Of a stretch of 64,000 nt of DNA, positions 9,397 through 18,152 are shown piece after piece. The DNA comes from Aeromonas diversa CDC 2478-85 (GTDB taxonomy: Bacteria; Pseudomonadota; Gammaproteobacteria; Enterobacterales; Aeromonadaceae). The notes beneath the pieces are model-generated. The model was not told the origin of the DNA and made no database searches. It saw only the letters and a list, made by a program, of their open reading frames with translations. Location: the NCBI RefSeq assembly GCF_000819805.1, contig NZ_CDCE01000037.1, forward strand, positions 186,001 through 250,000, written 5' to 3'. A program made the position numbers and the translations under genes. How positions within the stretch are numbered: position 1 is the first letter of the stretch; the number at the start of each line of letters is the position of its first letter.

Positions 9397-9851
9397 AAAA
9401 GCTGATTGGAGCAATGCTGGCCTGCCTGCTGGCGGGGGGCCTGATGGCCGCCGAAACCCCCGAGTTCAACACGGACACCGGCGGTGTTCGTTCCGAGCGC
9501 GGGACCACGGATCTGGGGAGCGAGGCGACCCCGGCTCCCTTCAAGAACTATCGCAAGGACGGCGAGCCGTACGATCGTCAGTACATGCATCAGCCGCCGC
9601 TGATCCCGCACGATGTCCGCAACTACGAGGTGGATACCAAGGTCAACAAGTGCCTCTCCTGCCACAGCTTCAAGAATGCGAGCAAGATGAAGGCGCCCAA
9701 GATAAGCCCGACCCACTTCGAGACCCGTGACGGCATGACGCTCGGCGAAGTCTCCCCGCGTCGTTACTTCTGTCAGCAGTGCCACGTGCCCCAGGCCGAT
9801 GCCAAGCCGCTGGTGGAGAACACCTTCAAGCCGGTCGAATCCCTGGAGTAA
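9393..9851 (+). CDS. napB: Diheme cytochrome c NapB (nitrate reductase small subunit)
   Basis: A 152-residue periplasmic electron-transfer subunit that passes electrons to NapA. A Sec signal peptide ([20 protein letters not shown]) is followed by two c-type heme motifs, CLSCH and CQQCH, and by the conserved PPLIPHDV segment. The open frame extends upstream inside napH, but ATG 9393 overlaps the napH stop and opens the signal peptide, so it is the start. Confidence 0.95.
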   Translation: MKKLIGAMLACLLAGGLMAAETPEFNTDTGGVRSERGTTDLGSEATPAPFKNYRKDGEPYDRQYMHQPPLIPHDVRNYEVDTKVNKCLSCHSFKNASKMKAPKISPTHFETRDGMTLGEVSPRRYFCQQCHVPQADAKPLVENTFKPVESLE

Positions 9852-9861
9852 GGAGCGAGAG

Positions 9862-10452
9862 ATGAAATTACCCGGTTTTATCCAGCGACTCTGGGTCACC
9901 TTCAAGTCCCCCTCCAAGGCGGCGCTCTGGGTGATCCTGATGCTCGGCTTCTTCGGTGGCGTCATCTTCTGGGGTGGCTTCAACACCGCCATGGAGGCCT
10001 CCAACACCGAAGCCTTCTGTACCGGCTGCCACGAGATGCGTGACAACGTGTTCCAGGAGTACCGCGACACCATCCACTATGCCAACCGCTCCGGTGTGCG
10101 TGCCAGCTGCCCTGATTGCCACGTGCCCCACGAGTGGACCTACAAGATCATCCGTAAGGTGCAGGCTTCCAAGGAGCTGTGGGGCAAGATGACGGGCAAG
10201 GTGGATACCCGTGAGAAGTTCGAGTCGCACCGGCGTGAGATGGCCGAGCGGGAGTGGAAGCGGATGAAAGACACCGACTCGCGCGAGTGCCGCAACTGCC
10301 ACAACTTCGAGTACATGGACTTCTCCTTGCAAGGTCAGCGGGCGGCCAAGATGCACTCCACCAACCTGGCGAGCGGCGAGAGCACCTGTATCGATTGTCA
10401 CAAGGGGATCGCTCACCAGCTCCCCGAGATGTCCGGCGTACCGGGCTTCTGA
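9862..10452 (+). CDS. napC: Tetraheme cytochrome c quinol dehydrogenase NapC
   Basis: A 196-residue NapC/NirT family protein anchored by one N-terminal membrane segment (about residues 20-40). Four heme motifs face the periplasm: CTGCHEM, CPDCH, CRNCH and CIDCH. NapC oxidises menaquinol and hands electrons to NapB. GGAGCGAGAG upstream supplies the ribosome-binding site. It closes the operon in the same order as E. coli, without napE or napK and without adjacent ccm genes. Confidence 0.95.
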   Translation: MKLPGFIQRLWVTFKSPSKAALWVILMLGFFGGVIFWGGFNTAMEASNTEAFCTGCHEMRDNVFQEYRDTIHYANRSGVRASCPDCHVPHEWTYKIIRKVQASKELWGKMTGKVDTREKFESHRREMAEREWKRMKDTDSRECRNCHNFEYMDFSLQGQRAAKMHSTNLASGESTCIDCHKGIAHQLPEMSGVPGF

Positions 10453-10459
10453 TTACCCA

Positions 10460-10484
10460 GGCCGGCGCAAGCCGGCCTTCTTCT
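10460..10484 (+). terminator. Intrinsic terminator of the nap operon
   Basis: GGCCGGC - GCAA - GCCGGCC (10460-10477) is a perfect 7-bp stem with a GCAA tetraloop, followed by TTCTTCT. Confidence 0.8.
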
Positions 10485-10552
10485 GTGCGTTGGCCCGTGC
10501 CATCGCCTTGTCTCATTAGACCCAGTCAGAACAAGCAGTTGTGTTCCCTATC

Positions 10553-10561
10553 TGATAGAAT
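10553..10561 (+). promoter_or_regulatory. Candidate extended -10 promoter for moaBCDE
   Basis: TGATAGAAT fits the extended -10 pattern TGnTATAAT at most positions and lies about 80 bases before moaB. No good -35 is seen at 16-18 bases upstream, which is tolerated for extended -10 promoters. No Moco-riboswitch-like leader was seen here. Confidence 0.35.
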
Positions 10562-10642
10562 ACCCCTTTGCTTTGGCCGACCCCTTCCTCGTCAGAAGCG
10601 GTGGCCGGTTCTGCCTGATGTCGCCTGCTGTGAGGAACTTCC

Positions 10643-11164
10643 ATGGCCAAGTGTGTCACCCCCTTTCGCCCCCTCGCCATCGCCGTGTTGACGGTGACCG
10701 ACTCGCGCACCCCCGACGAGGACAGCTCGGGGAGCTATCTGGTGGAGGCCCTGATCCGAGCGGGCCATCGTCTCGCCGCGCGGGCCCTGCTGCCCAATGA
10801 TCGCTACCGGCTGCGCGCCCAGGTCTCTGCCTGGATCGCCGATCCCGCCATCGAGGTGGTGCTGGTCAACGGGGGCACCGGTTTTTATGGTCACAACTGC
10901 ACCCCGGAGGCGCTGGCGGTGCTGTTCGATCGTCCCGTCGAGGGGTTTGGCGAGCTGTTTCGCCAGCTCTCCCATGCCGAGCTCGGCTCGGCCAGCCTGC
11001 AGAGCCGCGCCCTGGCCGGCCTTGCCAATCGCACCGCCATCTTCTGCCTGCCCGGCTCGACGGGTGCCTGCCGTCTCGGCTGGGAGCAGCTGATCGCCCC
11101 CCAGCTCGATGCGACCACCCGACCCTGTAACTTTGTCAGCCATCTTGGCGAGGAGTCCCGATGA
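10643..11164 (+). CDS. moaB: Molybdenum cofactor biosynthesis protein MoaB
   Basis: A 173-residue MogA/MoaB-family protein with the MPT-binding motifs [15 protein letters not shown] and [17 protein letters not shown]. The usual family motif is GGTG(T/F)xxRDxTPE, here with HN in place of RD. Related proteins (MogA, plant Cnx1G) adenylate molybdopterin. E. coli MoaB is not essential for this and its precise role is unsettled. It is the first gene of moaBCDE, whose members overlap by ATGA junctions. Confidence 0.9.
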   Translation: MAKCVTPFRPLAIAVLTVTDSRTPDEDSSGSYLVEALIRAGHRLAARALLPNDRYRLRAQVSAWIADPAIEVVLVNGGTGFYGHNCTPEALAVLFDRPVEGFGELFRQLSHAELGSASLQSRALAGLANRTAIFCLPGSTGACRLGWEQLIAPQLDATTRPCNFVSHLGEESR

Positions 11165-11676
11165 GCACCGAACTGACCCACCTCAACGCCCGGGGCGAGG
11201 CCCACATGGTGGATGTGACCACCAAGGCCGTCACCGAGCGCGAGGCGCGTGCCGAGGCGTTCATCGCCATGGCCCCCGAGACCCTGGGCTTAATCCTCTC
11301 CGGCGCTCACCACAAGGGCGACGTGTTTGCCACCGCCCGCATCGCCGGCATCATGGCGGCCAAGAAGACCGCCGATCTCATCCCCCTGTGTCATCCGCTG
11401 GCCCTGACCCGGGTCGAGGTGGAGATCACTCCCGAGACGGCCCTGAGCCGGGTGCGCATCGAGACGGTGTGCAAGCTGTCGGGCAAGACAGGGGTGGAGA
11501 TGGAAGCCCTGACCGCCGCCTCGGTGGCGGCGCTCACCATCTATGACATGTGCAAGGCGGTGCAAAAGGACATGGTCATCGGTCCGGTGCGCCTCCTTGA
11601 GAAGCGTGGTGGCAAGTCGGGCCATTTCCAGGTCGATATGAAGAACGATCAACCCATTGAAGGAGAGCAGCCATGA
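11161..11676 (+). CDS. moaC: Cyclic pyranopterin monophosphate synthase MoaC
   Basis: A 171-residue enzyme that converts the MoaA product to cyclic pyranopterin monophosphate (cPMP). Family motifs present: [18 protein letters not shown] near residue 16, [16 protein letters not shown] with the active-site His region near 70-85, and the [20 protein letters not shown] helix. Start and stop both overlap neighbours by ATGA. Confidence 0.96.
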   Translation: MSTELTHLNARGEAHMVDVTTKAVTEREARAEAFIAMAPETLGLILSGAHHKGDVFATARIAGIMAAKKTADLIPLCHPLALTRVEVEITPETALSRVRIETVCKLSGKTGVEMEALTAASVAALTIYDMCKAVQKDMVIGPVRLLEKRGGKSGHFQVDMKNDQPIEGEQP

Positions 11677-11918
11677 TCCAGGTGCTGTTTTTTGCCCAGG
11701 TGCGCGAGCTGGTCGGCTGCGATGCCCTGGCCATGAACGACGAGTTCGCCACCGCCGAGGCGCTGCGTGCGGCGCTCGCCCAGCGCGGCGACAAGTGGGC
11801 CCTGGCGCTCGAGCCCGGCAAGCTGCTGGTGGCGGTCAATCAGACCCTGGTGTCCCTCGATACCCCCATCAAGGGCGGCGACGAGGTGGCCTTCTTCCCT
11901 CCGGTCACCGGGGGCTGA
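11673..11918 (+). CDS. moaD: Molybdopterin synthase sulfur-carrier subunit MoaD
   Basis: An 81-residue ubiquitin-fold protein ending in the required Gly-Gly (VTGG). The C-terminus is adenylated by MoeB, then thiocarboxylated, and donates sulfur to cPMP within the MoaD-MoaE synthase. ATGA overlap with moaC; moaE follows after a single base. Confidence 0.95.
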   Translation: MIQVLFFAQVRELVGCDALAMNDEFATAEALRAALAQRGDKWALALEPGKLLVAVNQTLVSLDTPIKGGDEVAFFPPVTGG

Positions 11919-11919
11919 G

Positions 11920-12378
11920 ATGGAGCCGATGATTCGGGTGCAGCGGGAGGATTTCAGCCTCGCCGCCGAGTATGAACGGCTCTCTGGGGATCCCGCCTGC
12001 GGGGCCATCGTGACCTTCGTTGGCAAGGTGCGCGACATGAACCAGGGGGAGCAGGTGGCCGGTCTGTCGCTGGAGCACTATCCGGGCATGACCGAGAAGG
12101 CGCTCGCCGCCATCGTGGACGAGGCCAAGACTCGCTGGGCGTTGCAAGGGTGCACCCTGATCCACCGGGTAGGCGATCTGCTGCTCGGGGATCAGATCGT
12201 GCTGGTGGCGGTGAGCTCGGCTCATCGGGAGGCGGCCTTCGCCGCCTGCCACTTCATCATGGATTACTTAAAGACCCGGGCCCCCTTTTGGAAGCGCGAG
12301 CTCAGCACAGACGGGCGCCGCTACTGGGTCGAGGCCAAAGAGAGTGATAACGAGGCGGCCGCTCGCTGGCACGAGTAG
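11920..12378 (+). CDS. moaE: Molybdopterin synthase catalytic subunit MoaE
   Basis: The 152-residue catalytic subunit inserts two sulfurs into cPMP to make molybdopterin. Conserved parts: AIVTFVGKVRDMN, LSLEHYPGMTEKAL, SSAHREAAF and the Lys-rich active-site helix MDYLKTRAPFWKRE. The open frame extends upstream within moaD, but ATG 11920, immediately after the moaD stop, gives the family length. A second ATG at 11929 is possible. Confidence 0.95.
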   Translation: MEPMIRVQREDFSLAAEYERLSGDPACGAIVTFVGKVRDMNQGEQVAGLSLEHYPGMTEKALAAIVDEAKTRWALQGCTLIHRVGDLLLGDQIVLVAVSSAHREAAFAACHFIMDYLKTRAPFWKRELSTDGRRYWVEAKESDNEAAARWHE

Positions 12379-12390
12379 ACCGCGTCCCTG

Positions 12391-12402
12391 GACCCTAGGG
12401 TC
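12391..12402. repeat. 12-bp perfect palindrome GACCCTAGGGTC between moaE and modA
   Basis: It lies 25 bases before the modA start codon and is followed by TGTTTTC. It could be a weak attenuating hairpin or an operator. It does not look like a canonical ModE box. Confidence 0.4.
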
Positions 12403-12426
12403 TGTTTTCAGGCAAGGAGTGTATGG

Positions 12427-13152
12427 ATGAATCGTCAATGGGGATGGGCGTTTGCCCTGATGCTGACCGTGCCGGCCGCGCAGGCCGACGAGGTGCGTGT
12501 GGCGGTGGCGGCCAACTTCAAGGGGACCCTCGGCAAGATTGCCGAGGCGTTCAAGGCACAGACGGGGCACTCGGTCACCATCAGCGCGGCGGCGACCGGG
12601 GTGCTCTACACCCAGATAAGTCACGGTGCCCCCTTCGATCTCTTCCTGTCAGCCGATGCGGCCACCCCCGAGAAGCTCGAGCGCGAGGGCAAGGGGGAGG
12701 GGCGCTTTACCTATGCCATCGGCAAGCTGGGGCTGTGGCATCGGGGTGGTCCTGCCCCCGATGAGGCGTTTTTGCGCAGCTGGCGTGGGCATCTGGCCAT
12801 CGCCAACCCCCGCACCGCCCCCTATGGTGCCGCCGCCATGGCGACCCTGACCCACCTCAAGCTCGATCCTGCCCAGTATCGCCTCCTGACTGGCACCAAC
12901 ATAGGCCAGACTTGGCAGTTTGTGCACAGCGGCAACGCCGAGCTCGGCTTCGTCGCCTGGGCCAACCTGGTGGAGGCGGGCAAGACGGCCGAGGCCTGGG
13001 CCGTGCCGGCCGAGCTCTATCCGCCCATCGAGCAGCAGGGAATCGTGCTCAAATCCGGGGTGGCCACCGAGGCACTGGTCAGTTGGCTGGGCAGTGAGAA
13101 GGGGCACGCCATGATTGCCGCCGCCGGTTACGGCCTGCCCAGCGCCGGTTAA
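12427..13152 (+). CDS. modA: Molybdate ABC transporter periplasmic binding protein ModA
   Basis: A 241-residue type-2 periplasmic binding protein for molybdate (and tungstate). The signal peptide ends at AQA-DE near residue 20. Binding-fold segments VAVAANFKGTL, TISAAATGVLYTQI and GAPFDLFLSADA are characteristic of ModA. It is the first gene of modABC and supplies the metal for the cofactor made by the adjacent moa genes. Confidence 0.94.
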   Translation: MNRQWGWAFALMLTVPAAQADEVRVAVAANFKGTLGKIAEAFKAQTGHSVTISAAATGVLYTQISHGAPFDLFLSADAATPEKLEREGKGEGRFTYAIGKLGLWHRGGPAPDEAFLRSWRGHLAIANPRTAPYGAAAMATLTHLKLDPAQYRLLTGTNIGQTWQFVHSGNAELGFVAWANLVEAGKTAEAWAVPAELYPPIEQQGIVLKSGVATEALVSWLGSEKGHAMIAAAGYGLPSAG

Positions 13153-13155
13153 ACC

Positions 13156-13839
13156 ATGCCGAGCCCTGCCGATCTGTTGGCCATTGGCCTGACCCTCAAG
13201 CTCGCCGCCTGCACCACTGGGATCCTGCTGCTGCTCTCGCCGCCGCTTGCCTGGTGGTTGGCCCGCAGCCGTCACTGGCTGCGCCCCGTGGTGGAGGCGC
13301 TGGTGGCCTTGCCCCTGGTGCTGCCGCCGACCGTGCTGGGTTTCTACCTGCTCATCGCCTTCTCCCCCGAGACGGCCCTGGGGCAGGGGTGGCGGGCCCT
13401 GTTCGATCGCCAGTTGGCGTTCAGCTTCAGCGGCCTGCTGCTTGCCTCGCTCATCTACTCGCTCCCCTTCGTGGTGCAGCCGCTCACCTCGGCCTTCGTC
13501 AATCTGGGTAACCGGGAGCTGGAGGCGGCGGCCACCCTGGGGCTGGGGCCGGTCGAGCGCTTCTTTCGCATCGTGCTGCCCATGACGCTGCCAAGCTTCG
13601 TGATGGCGGCGGCCCTGGGCTTTGCCCACACTCTGGGCGAGTTCGGTGTGGTGCTGATGATAGGGGGCAACATACCCGGTGAGACCCAGGTGCTCTCGAT
13701 TGCCCTGTTTGATCACGTGGAGGCCCAGGATTATGCCAACGCCCACCTGCTCGCCGGCGGCCTGCTCGCCTTCGCCATGGTGGTGCTGGTGCTGGTCTAC
13801 GGGGTGTTGCAGCGCCGTCAGCGGAGGATGTTCGCATGA
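13156..13839 (+). CDS. modB: Molybdate ABC transporter permease ModB
   Basis: A 227-residue inner-membrane permease with about five to six hydrophobic helices. The EAA-loop that docks the ATPase is visible as ELEAAATLGLGPVERFFRIVL (about 117-137). The C-terminal helix region FGVVLMIGGNIPGETQVLSI is strongly ModB-like. It begins three bases after modA and overlaps modC by ATGA. Confidence 0.94.
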   Translation: MPSPADLLAIGLTLKLAACTTGILLLLSPPLAWWLARSRHWLRPVVEALVALPLVLPPTVLGFYLLIAFSPETALGQGWRALFDRQLAFSFSGLLLASLIYSLPFVVQPLTSAFVNLGNRELEAAATLGLGPVERFFRIVLPMTLPSFVMAAALGFAHTLGEFGVVLMIGGNIPGETQVLSIALFDHVEAQDYANAHLLAGGLLAFAMVVLVLVYGVLQRRQRRMFA

Positions 13840-14888
13840 TGACGCTGTCGCTGCGGCGCCTCTATGGCGCCTGGGACCTCGACTGTGATCTGAGCTGGCG
13901 GGGGGAGGGGATCTGTGGCCTGTTCGGCCCCTCGGGCAGTGGCAAGAGCACCTTGCTGCGGGCCATCGCCGGGCTCGATCGGGCGCCCGGCGATCGCCTC
14001 TGCTGGCAGGGGCGCGAGCTCGCCGCGCTGCCGCCCGAGGGGCGGCGCATCGGCCTGGTGTTTCAGGATGCGCGCCTCTTTGGCCACCTGAGCGTGCAGG
14101 GCAACCTGGCGCTTGCGGCCGGCAAGGGGCGGGGGCGCTGGCACCCTCGGGAGCTCGCCGAGCGGCTTGGTTTTGTGGAGCTGCTCGGCCAGCGCGCCTC
14201 GGCTCTCTCGGGCGGCCAGCGCCAGCGGGTCGCCCTGGCCCGAGCCCTGCTCGCCGAGCCGAGCCTGCTCCTGCTCGATGAGCCCTTCTCGGCCCTGGAT
14301 CGGCGCAGCCGCCTGCACCTCATCCACGAGCTGCAAGCCCTGCAGCGGGAGAGCGGCCTGCCCATGCTCTACGTGACCCACGCCATGGAGGAGGTGGGGA
14401 TGCTCTGTGACGAGTTGATCCTGCTCGAGGGGGGACGGGCCCTGGCCCAGGGGCAACCGGATGCCCTGTTCGCCCGCCTCGATCTGCCGCTCGCCAGCCG
14501 GGACGACGCCGGGGTGATCCTCTGCGCCGAGCTGGTGCGTTGGCATGAGGAGGAGCAGATGGCCGAGCTGTATCTGGCCGGCCAGCCCCTGTTTGTCACT
14601 ATGCCGCTTCCCCCCGACATGCCGGGGCCGGTACGGATCAAGGTGGCGGCCAGGGATGTGGTGGTGGCGACGCGCCCCATCGAGGGCTCCAGCCTCTCCA
14701 ACTGTCTGGTGACGCGGCTTGAGCAGCAGCAGTCGCCGATGCCGGGCCAGAGTCTGTTGCAGCTGGCGCTCGGTGAGCAGCGCCTGCTCGCCCGCATTAC
14801 CCGTCGCTCCAGCGCACGGTTGGGATTGACGCAGGGACAGGAACTATTTGCTTATATCAAGGCAGTCAGTCTGCTGGGGGAGGCGTGA
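13836..14888 (+). CDS. modC: Molybdate ABC transporter ATPase ModC
   Basis: A 350-residue ATPase: Walker A GPSGSGKST near residue 30, signature LSGGQRQRVALA, Walker B LLLLDEPFSALD and switch His in YVTHAMEE. A C-terminal TOBE/Mop-like domain (about 290-350) in the family binds molybdate and gives feedback control. It drives uptake through ModB. The stop overlaps the next gene by one base (TGATG). Confidence 0.95.
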   Translation: MMTLSLRRLYGAWDLDCDLSWRGEGICGLFGPSGSGKSTLLRAIAGLDRAPGDRLCWQGRELAALPPEGRRIGLVFQDARLFGHLSVQGNLALAAGKGRGRWHPRELAERLGFVELLGQRASALSGGQRQRVALARALLAEPSLLLLDEPFSALDRRSRLHLIHELQALQRESGLPMLYVTHAMEEVGMLCDELILLEGGRALAQGQPDALFARLDLPLASRDDAGVILCAELVRWHEEEQMAELYLAGQPLFVTMPLPPDMPGPVRIKVAARDVVVATRPIEGSSLSNCLVTRLEQQQSPMPGQSLLQLALGEQRLLARITRRSSARLGLTQGQELFAYIKAVSLLGEA

Positions 14889-15676
14889 TGCGCCGAAAAC
14901 GCAAAGAGAGTCGAGTCAAGGGACTCTATCAACGCAGTGCGGGTGAGGGGCCCTTGCTGCTGTTTCTGCACGGGCTGGGTTCATCGGGTCTCGATTGGCA
15001 GTCCCAGCTCGAGTACTTCTCGCCCCACTACCGCTGTGTGGCGCTGGATCTGCGTGGCCACGGGCTGAGCACCCTGGAGGGGCCGCTCAACCTGGGGCAA
15101 CTGTGCGCCGACGTGGTGGGCTGGCTCGACGAGCAGCCCGGACAGGTCGTGCTGGTGGGCTGGTCGCTCGGGGCCATGGTGGCCCTCGAGGTGGCGCTGG
15201 CGCGGCCCGGACGAGTGGAAGGCATGATGCTGATCAACGGCTTTGCCGAGTTTTCTCTCGATAATGAGGCCGATCGCGCCCGCTTCGAGCAGCGGCTCAA
15301 GTGGTTGCGCTGGATTGGGATGTGGCCGCTCGCCTGGTGGCTGGGTCGCAGCCTGTTTCCCACACCCGATCAGGGGGCGCTGCGCCACACCTTTCGCCAG
15401 CGCTTCGTGCGCAACAGCAAGCGGGCCTACCGCGCCCTGCTCGAGGCCTTGCCCGGCTGGAGTGTGCGCTCTCGCCTGAGCGTCTTGCATCAGCCGGTGG
15501 CGCTGGTCTCGAGCGATCAGGATTACCTGCCGCTGGCGCAGCGGGTGGCTCAGTTTGCCTCGTTGCCCGATGGGCGTATCTTCACCCCGAGCGGCCACCA
15601 TGCCTGGCCGGCCGAGGATCCGGCGGCCTGTAACCGGCTGCTGGAGCTGTTTTTGACCGACATACATTTCTATTAA
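14888..15676 (+). CDS. Alpha/beta-hydrolase fold protein
   Basis: A 262-residue alpha/beta hydrolase coupled to modC (TGATG). The oxyanion motif is HGLGSSG near residue 29, the nucleophile elbow is GWSLG (Ser near residue 95), the acid is probably the Asp in SSDQDYLP, and the base is the His in SGHHAWPAE. A cap rich in Trp and Arg lies between. The fold resembles BioH or the menaquinone enzyme MenH but shows no diagnostic signature of either. Substrate unknown. Its place at the tail of a molybdate operon gives no clear hint. The ORF could also start at an overlapping GTG at 14885. Confidence 0.8.
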   Translation: MRRKRKESRVKGLYQRSAGEGPLLLFLHGLGSSGLDWQSQLEYFSPHYRCVALDLRGHGLSTLEGPLNLGQLCADVVGWLDEQPGQVVLVGWSLGAMVALEVALARPGRVEGMMLINGFAEFSLDNEADRARFEQRLKWLRWIGMWPLAWWLGRSLFPTPDQGALRHTFRQRFVRNSKRAYRALLEALPGWSVRSRLSVLHQPVALVSSDQDYLPLAQRVAQFASLPDGRIFTPSGHHAWPAEDPAACNRLLELFLTDIHFY

Positions 15677-15695
15677 ATTGCGATGGGAGTCGATG

Positions 15696-15950
15696 ATGAA
15701 CGAACGTCTGCTGCTCGGCGCTCTGGTGCTGACCCTGGGCGCCTGTGCCCAGCAGAGCATTGCCCTGCACCAGCAGGGAGGCTCGAGCCAACTGACCATG
15801 AATACGCAGGCGCCGCTGGATCTGAGCGGTCGTTGCGGTGAGGGAGAGACGCTGCATATAGCGAGCCACCAGGGGCCGGTGGAAGGCTTGCTGACCCTGG
15901 CCAGCCTGGGCAGCTATCGGCCCGACGCCAGGGTCGACTGCAAACCCTGA
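15696..15950 (+). CDS. Small predicted lipoprotein
   Basis: An 84-residue protein with a lipoprotein signal: MNERLLLGALVLTLGAC, lipobox LGAC with Cys near residue 17. The mature part is short (about 68 residues), polar, and has two further Cys (GRCGEGE and VDCKP) that could pair. GGGAG stands six bases before ATG 15696; ATG 15693 is also possible. No family recognised. Confidence 0.65.
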   Translation: MNERLLLGALVLTLGACAQQSIALHQQGGSSQLTMNTQAPLDLSGRCGEGETLHIASHQGPVEGLLTLASLGSYRPDARVDCKP

Positions 15951-15963
15951 GATCCTGCTTGTA

Positions 15964-15994
15964 ACGATGAGCCCGGCAGTGCCGGGCTCATCGT
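15964..15994. terminator. Bidirectional terminator between the lipoprotein gene and moeB
   Basis: Two perfectly complementary 15-base arms (15964-15978 and 15980-15994) sit between convergent genes; in practice a 14-bp stem with a 3-base loop. TTTCT follows on the plus strand and a shorter T-containing tail on the minus strand. Confidence 0.75.
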
Positions 15995-15996
15995 TT

Positions 15997-16752
15997 CTAG
16001 TCTTTGGCGCAGCCGGGGCAGTCGGGGCGCCTCGGCAGGCGCAGGGGCCTAAACTGGCCGGTCAGGCCATCGATAAGCAGCATGCGATGGGTGAGGGGCT
16101 CGCCACAGCCGCTCAAGATCTTGATCGCCTCGAGCGCCTGCAGGCTGCCGACGATCCCGACCACGGGCGCCATGATGCCGGCCTCAACACAGGTGAGGGC
16201 CTGCTCGCCGAACAGCTGGCTCAGGCACTCGTAGCAGGGCTCCTCCGGATGCCACTGGAAGCTGCACACCTGTCCCTCGAAGCGGATGGCGGCGCCGCTC
16301 ACCAGCGGCACCCGGTGGGCGCGGGCGCGGCGGTTGAGCAGGTTACGGGTCGGCAGGTTGTCGCTGCAATCGAGCACCAGATCGTGCCGGGGCAGCTCGG
16401 CGTCGAGCAGGGCCTCATCCGCCTGGGCCTGGAGGGGGCGTACCTTGAGGTAGGGGTTGAGCTGGCACAGGGCCGTGGCTGCCGAGGCCACCTTGCTCTG
16501 GCCGAGGCGGGCATCGCAGTGGAGCACCTGACGCTGCAGGTTGGAGCGCTCGACGCTGTCGAAGTCGACCAGGGTGAGCTGGCCCACCCCGGCCACTGCC
16601 AGGTACTGGGCGGCGGCGCAGCCGAGGCCACCGGCCCCGATGATCAGCACCCTGGCCTGCTTGAGCGCCTCCTGCCCCTCGAAGTCGAAGGACTTGAGGA
16701 TGATCTGGCGGTTATAGCGCAGCAGCTCCTCGTCGCTCAGGATGTCGCTCAT
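15997..16752 (-). CDS. moeB: MoaD adenylyltransferase MoeB
   Basis: A 251-residue E1-like enzyme that activates the MoaD C-terminus with ATP. Visible: the nucleotide-binding loop IIGAGGLGCAAAQYLA near residue 36, LVDFDSVERSNLQRQ, and two CxxC zinc pairs (CYEC and CPGC). It starts inside the end of moeA (ATGA), as in the E. coli moeAB operon. The open frame extends further 5', but this overlap sets the start at 16752. Confidence 0.95.
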   Translation of the reverse strand: MSDILSDEELLRYNRQIILKSFDFEGQEALKQARVLIIGAGGLGCAAAQYLAVAGVGQLTLVDFDSVERSNLQRQVLHCDARLGQSKVASAATALCQLNPYLKVRPLQAQADEALLDAELPRHDLVLDCSDNLPTRNLLNRRARAHRVPLVSGAAIRFEGQVCSFQWHPEEPCYECLSQLFGEQALTCVEAGIMAPVVGIVGSLQALEAIKILSGCGEPLTHRMLLIDGLTGQFRPLRLPRRPDCPGCAKD

Positions 16753-17987
16753 TGCAACAGGCTCCCGAAGGGCTCGACGGTGACCGACTCCCCGGCGGCC
16801 ACCCGGCCCCGCTCGCACTCGAGCACTATGTAGCAGTTGGCCCGGGAGAGGGAGCTAAAGACGCCCGAATCCTGAGAGCCGGTGCTGCGCACCACCAGCC
16901 CATCCGGGGTGCTCTCCAGAATGCCGCGCTGAAAGTCGAGACGACCGGGTGCCTTCTTGAGCGCATCTGCGGTGATGGCAGTCAGGCGCAGGGGCGCGCG
17001 GTAACGCTCGCCAGCGAGCCTGGCCAGGGCCGGACGCACCAGCTGATCGAAGGTGACCATGGCCGAGACCGGATTGCCGGGCAGGCCGAAGAACCAGGTG
17101 TGCGCCAGGCGACCGAAGGCGAAGGGCTTGCCGGGCTTGATGGCCAGCTTCCAGAAGCCGATCTCGCCGAGCTCTTCGAGCAGCTGCTTGGTGTAGTCGG
17201 CTTCGCCCACCGAGACGCCGCCCGAGGTGATGAGGGCATCGGCCTCCCGTTGGGCGTGCTCGAAGGCGGCGCGAAGCTGCTCGGGGTCGTCGGGTATGAT
17301 GCCGAGATCCAGGATCTCCACGTTCAATCGCTCGAGCATGGCGCGCACGCCATAACGGTTGGAGTCGTAGATCTCCCCGTGGGCGAGCGGCGTGCCGACC
17401 GCCTTGAGCTCATCACCTGTGCTCAGCAGGGCCACCTTGGGGCGGCGCAGCACCCTGACGCTGGCGATGCCGAGGGAGGCGAGCAGCGGCAGCTCGCGCG
17501 CGGTTAGTCGGGTGCCAGCGGCCAGCACCTCGGATCCCCGGGGGATGTCTTCCCCGCGGCGGCGCACGTGCTGACCCGGTTGCGGCGTGGTGGTGAAGGT
17601 CACCCGGTTGCCGTCGGCCTGCGCCTCCTCCTGCATGATGACGCAGTCGGCGCCCTCGGGCAGGGCTGCCCCCGTCATGATGCGCACGCAGTGGCCCGCC
17701 TCGCAGGTCGAGCCGTAGGCCCCTTCGCACCCCAGGGGATGACCCGCCAGGGCGCGCCCCTGTAACAGCAGGGTCGTACCGGCGGCGAGGTCGGCGCTGC
17801 GCAGGGCATAGCCATCCATCGCCGAGTTATCGAAGGGTGGGACATCCATCGGAGAGATGACCGGCTCGGCCAGCACCCGGCCCAGGGCCTGCTCGATGGG
17901 CAGGGCGAGGCTCTCGGTCAGCGGGGAAAGGGTGGTGAGCATCTCGTGCAGGGCGTCGTCCAGAGGACGCAGTGCGGGTTGACCCAT
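16749..17987 (-). CDS. moeA: Molybdopterin molybdenumtransferase MoeA
   Basis: A 412-residue enzyme that inserts molybdate into adenylylated molybdopterin. Motifs: PPFDNSAMDGYA near residue 50, MTGAALPEGADCVIMQEE, the GDELK/TSGGVSVGE catalytic region and FGLPGNPVSAMVTF. The ATG at 17987 is preceded by AAGGAGG; an in-frame codon at 18026 lacks that. First gene of moeA-moeB, divergent from folE. Confidence 0.96.
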   Translation of the reverse strand: MGQPALRPLDDALHEMLTTLSPLTESLALPIEQALGRVLAEPVISPMDVPPFDNSAMDGYALRSADLAAGTTLLLQGRALAGHPLGCEGAYGSTCEAGHCVRIMTGAALPEGADCVIMQEEAQADGNRVTFTTTPQPGQHVRRRGEDIPRGSEVLAAGTRLTARELPLLASLGIASVRVLRRPKVALLSTGDELKAVGTPLAHGEIYDSNRYGVRAMLERLNVEILDLGIIPDDPEQLRAAFEHAQREADALITSGGVSVGEADYTKQLLEELGEIGFWKLAIKPGKPFAFGRLAHTWFFGLPGNPVSAMVTFDQLVRPALARLAGERYRAPLRLTAITADALKKAPGRLDFQRGILESTPDGLVVRSTGSQDSGVFSSLSRANCYIVLECERGRVAAGESVTVEPFGSLLQ

Positions 17988-18059
17988 GGGGCCTCCTTTA
18001 CATGGCAGGCTGGCAAAATAAGGCACATTATTTCAAAAAAGCGGTCGTATGGGCAGTTT

Positions 18060-18071
18060 CCCCATATGGGG
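18060..18071. repeat. 12-bp palindrome CCCCATATGGGG in the moeA-folE divergent region
   Basis: A perfect palindrome sits between the two divergent genes, about 72 bases before moeA and 81 before folE. A TTGACT (18081-18086) that could be a folE -35 follows closely, without a clear -10. Operator function is inferred only from symmetry and location. Confidence 0.4.
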
Positions 18072-18152
18072 TAGCGAGGTTTGACTTGCAATGAACTGTA
18101 CTTACGCATCTACTAGTCAGCTGCGCCTGACCCCGATTGAAGAGAGTGAAGC

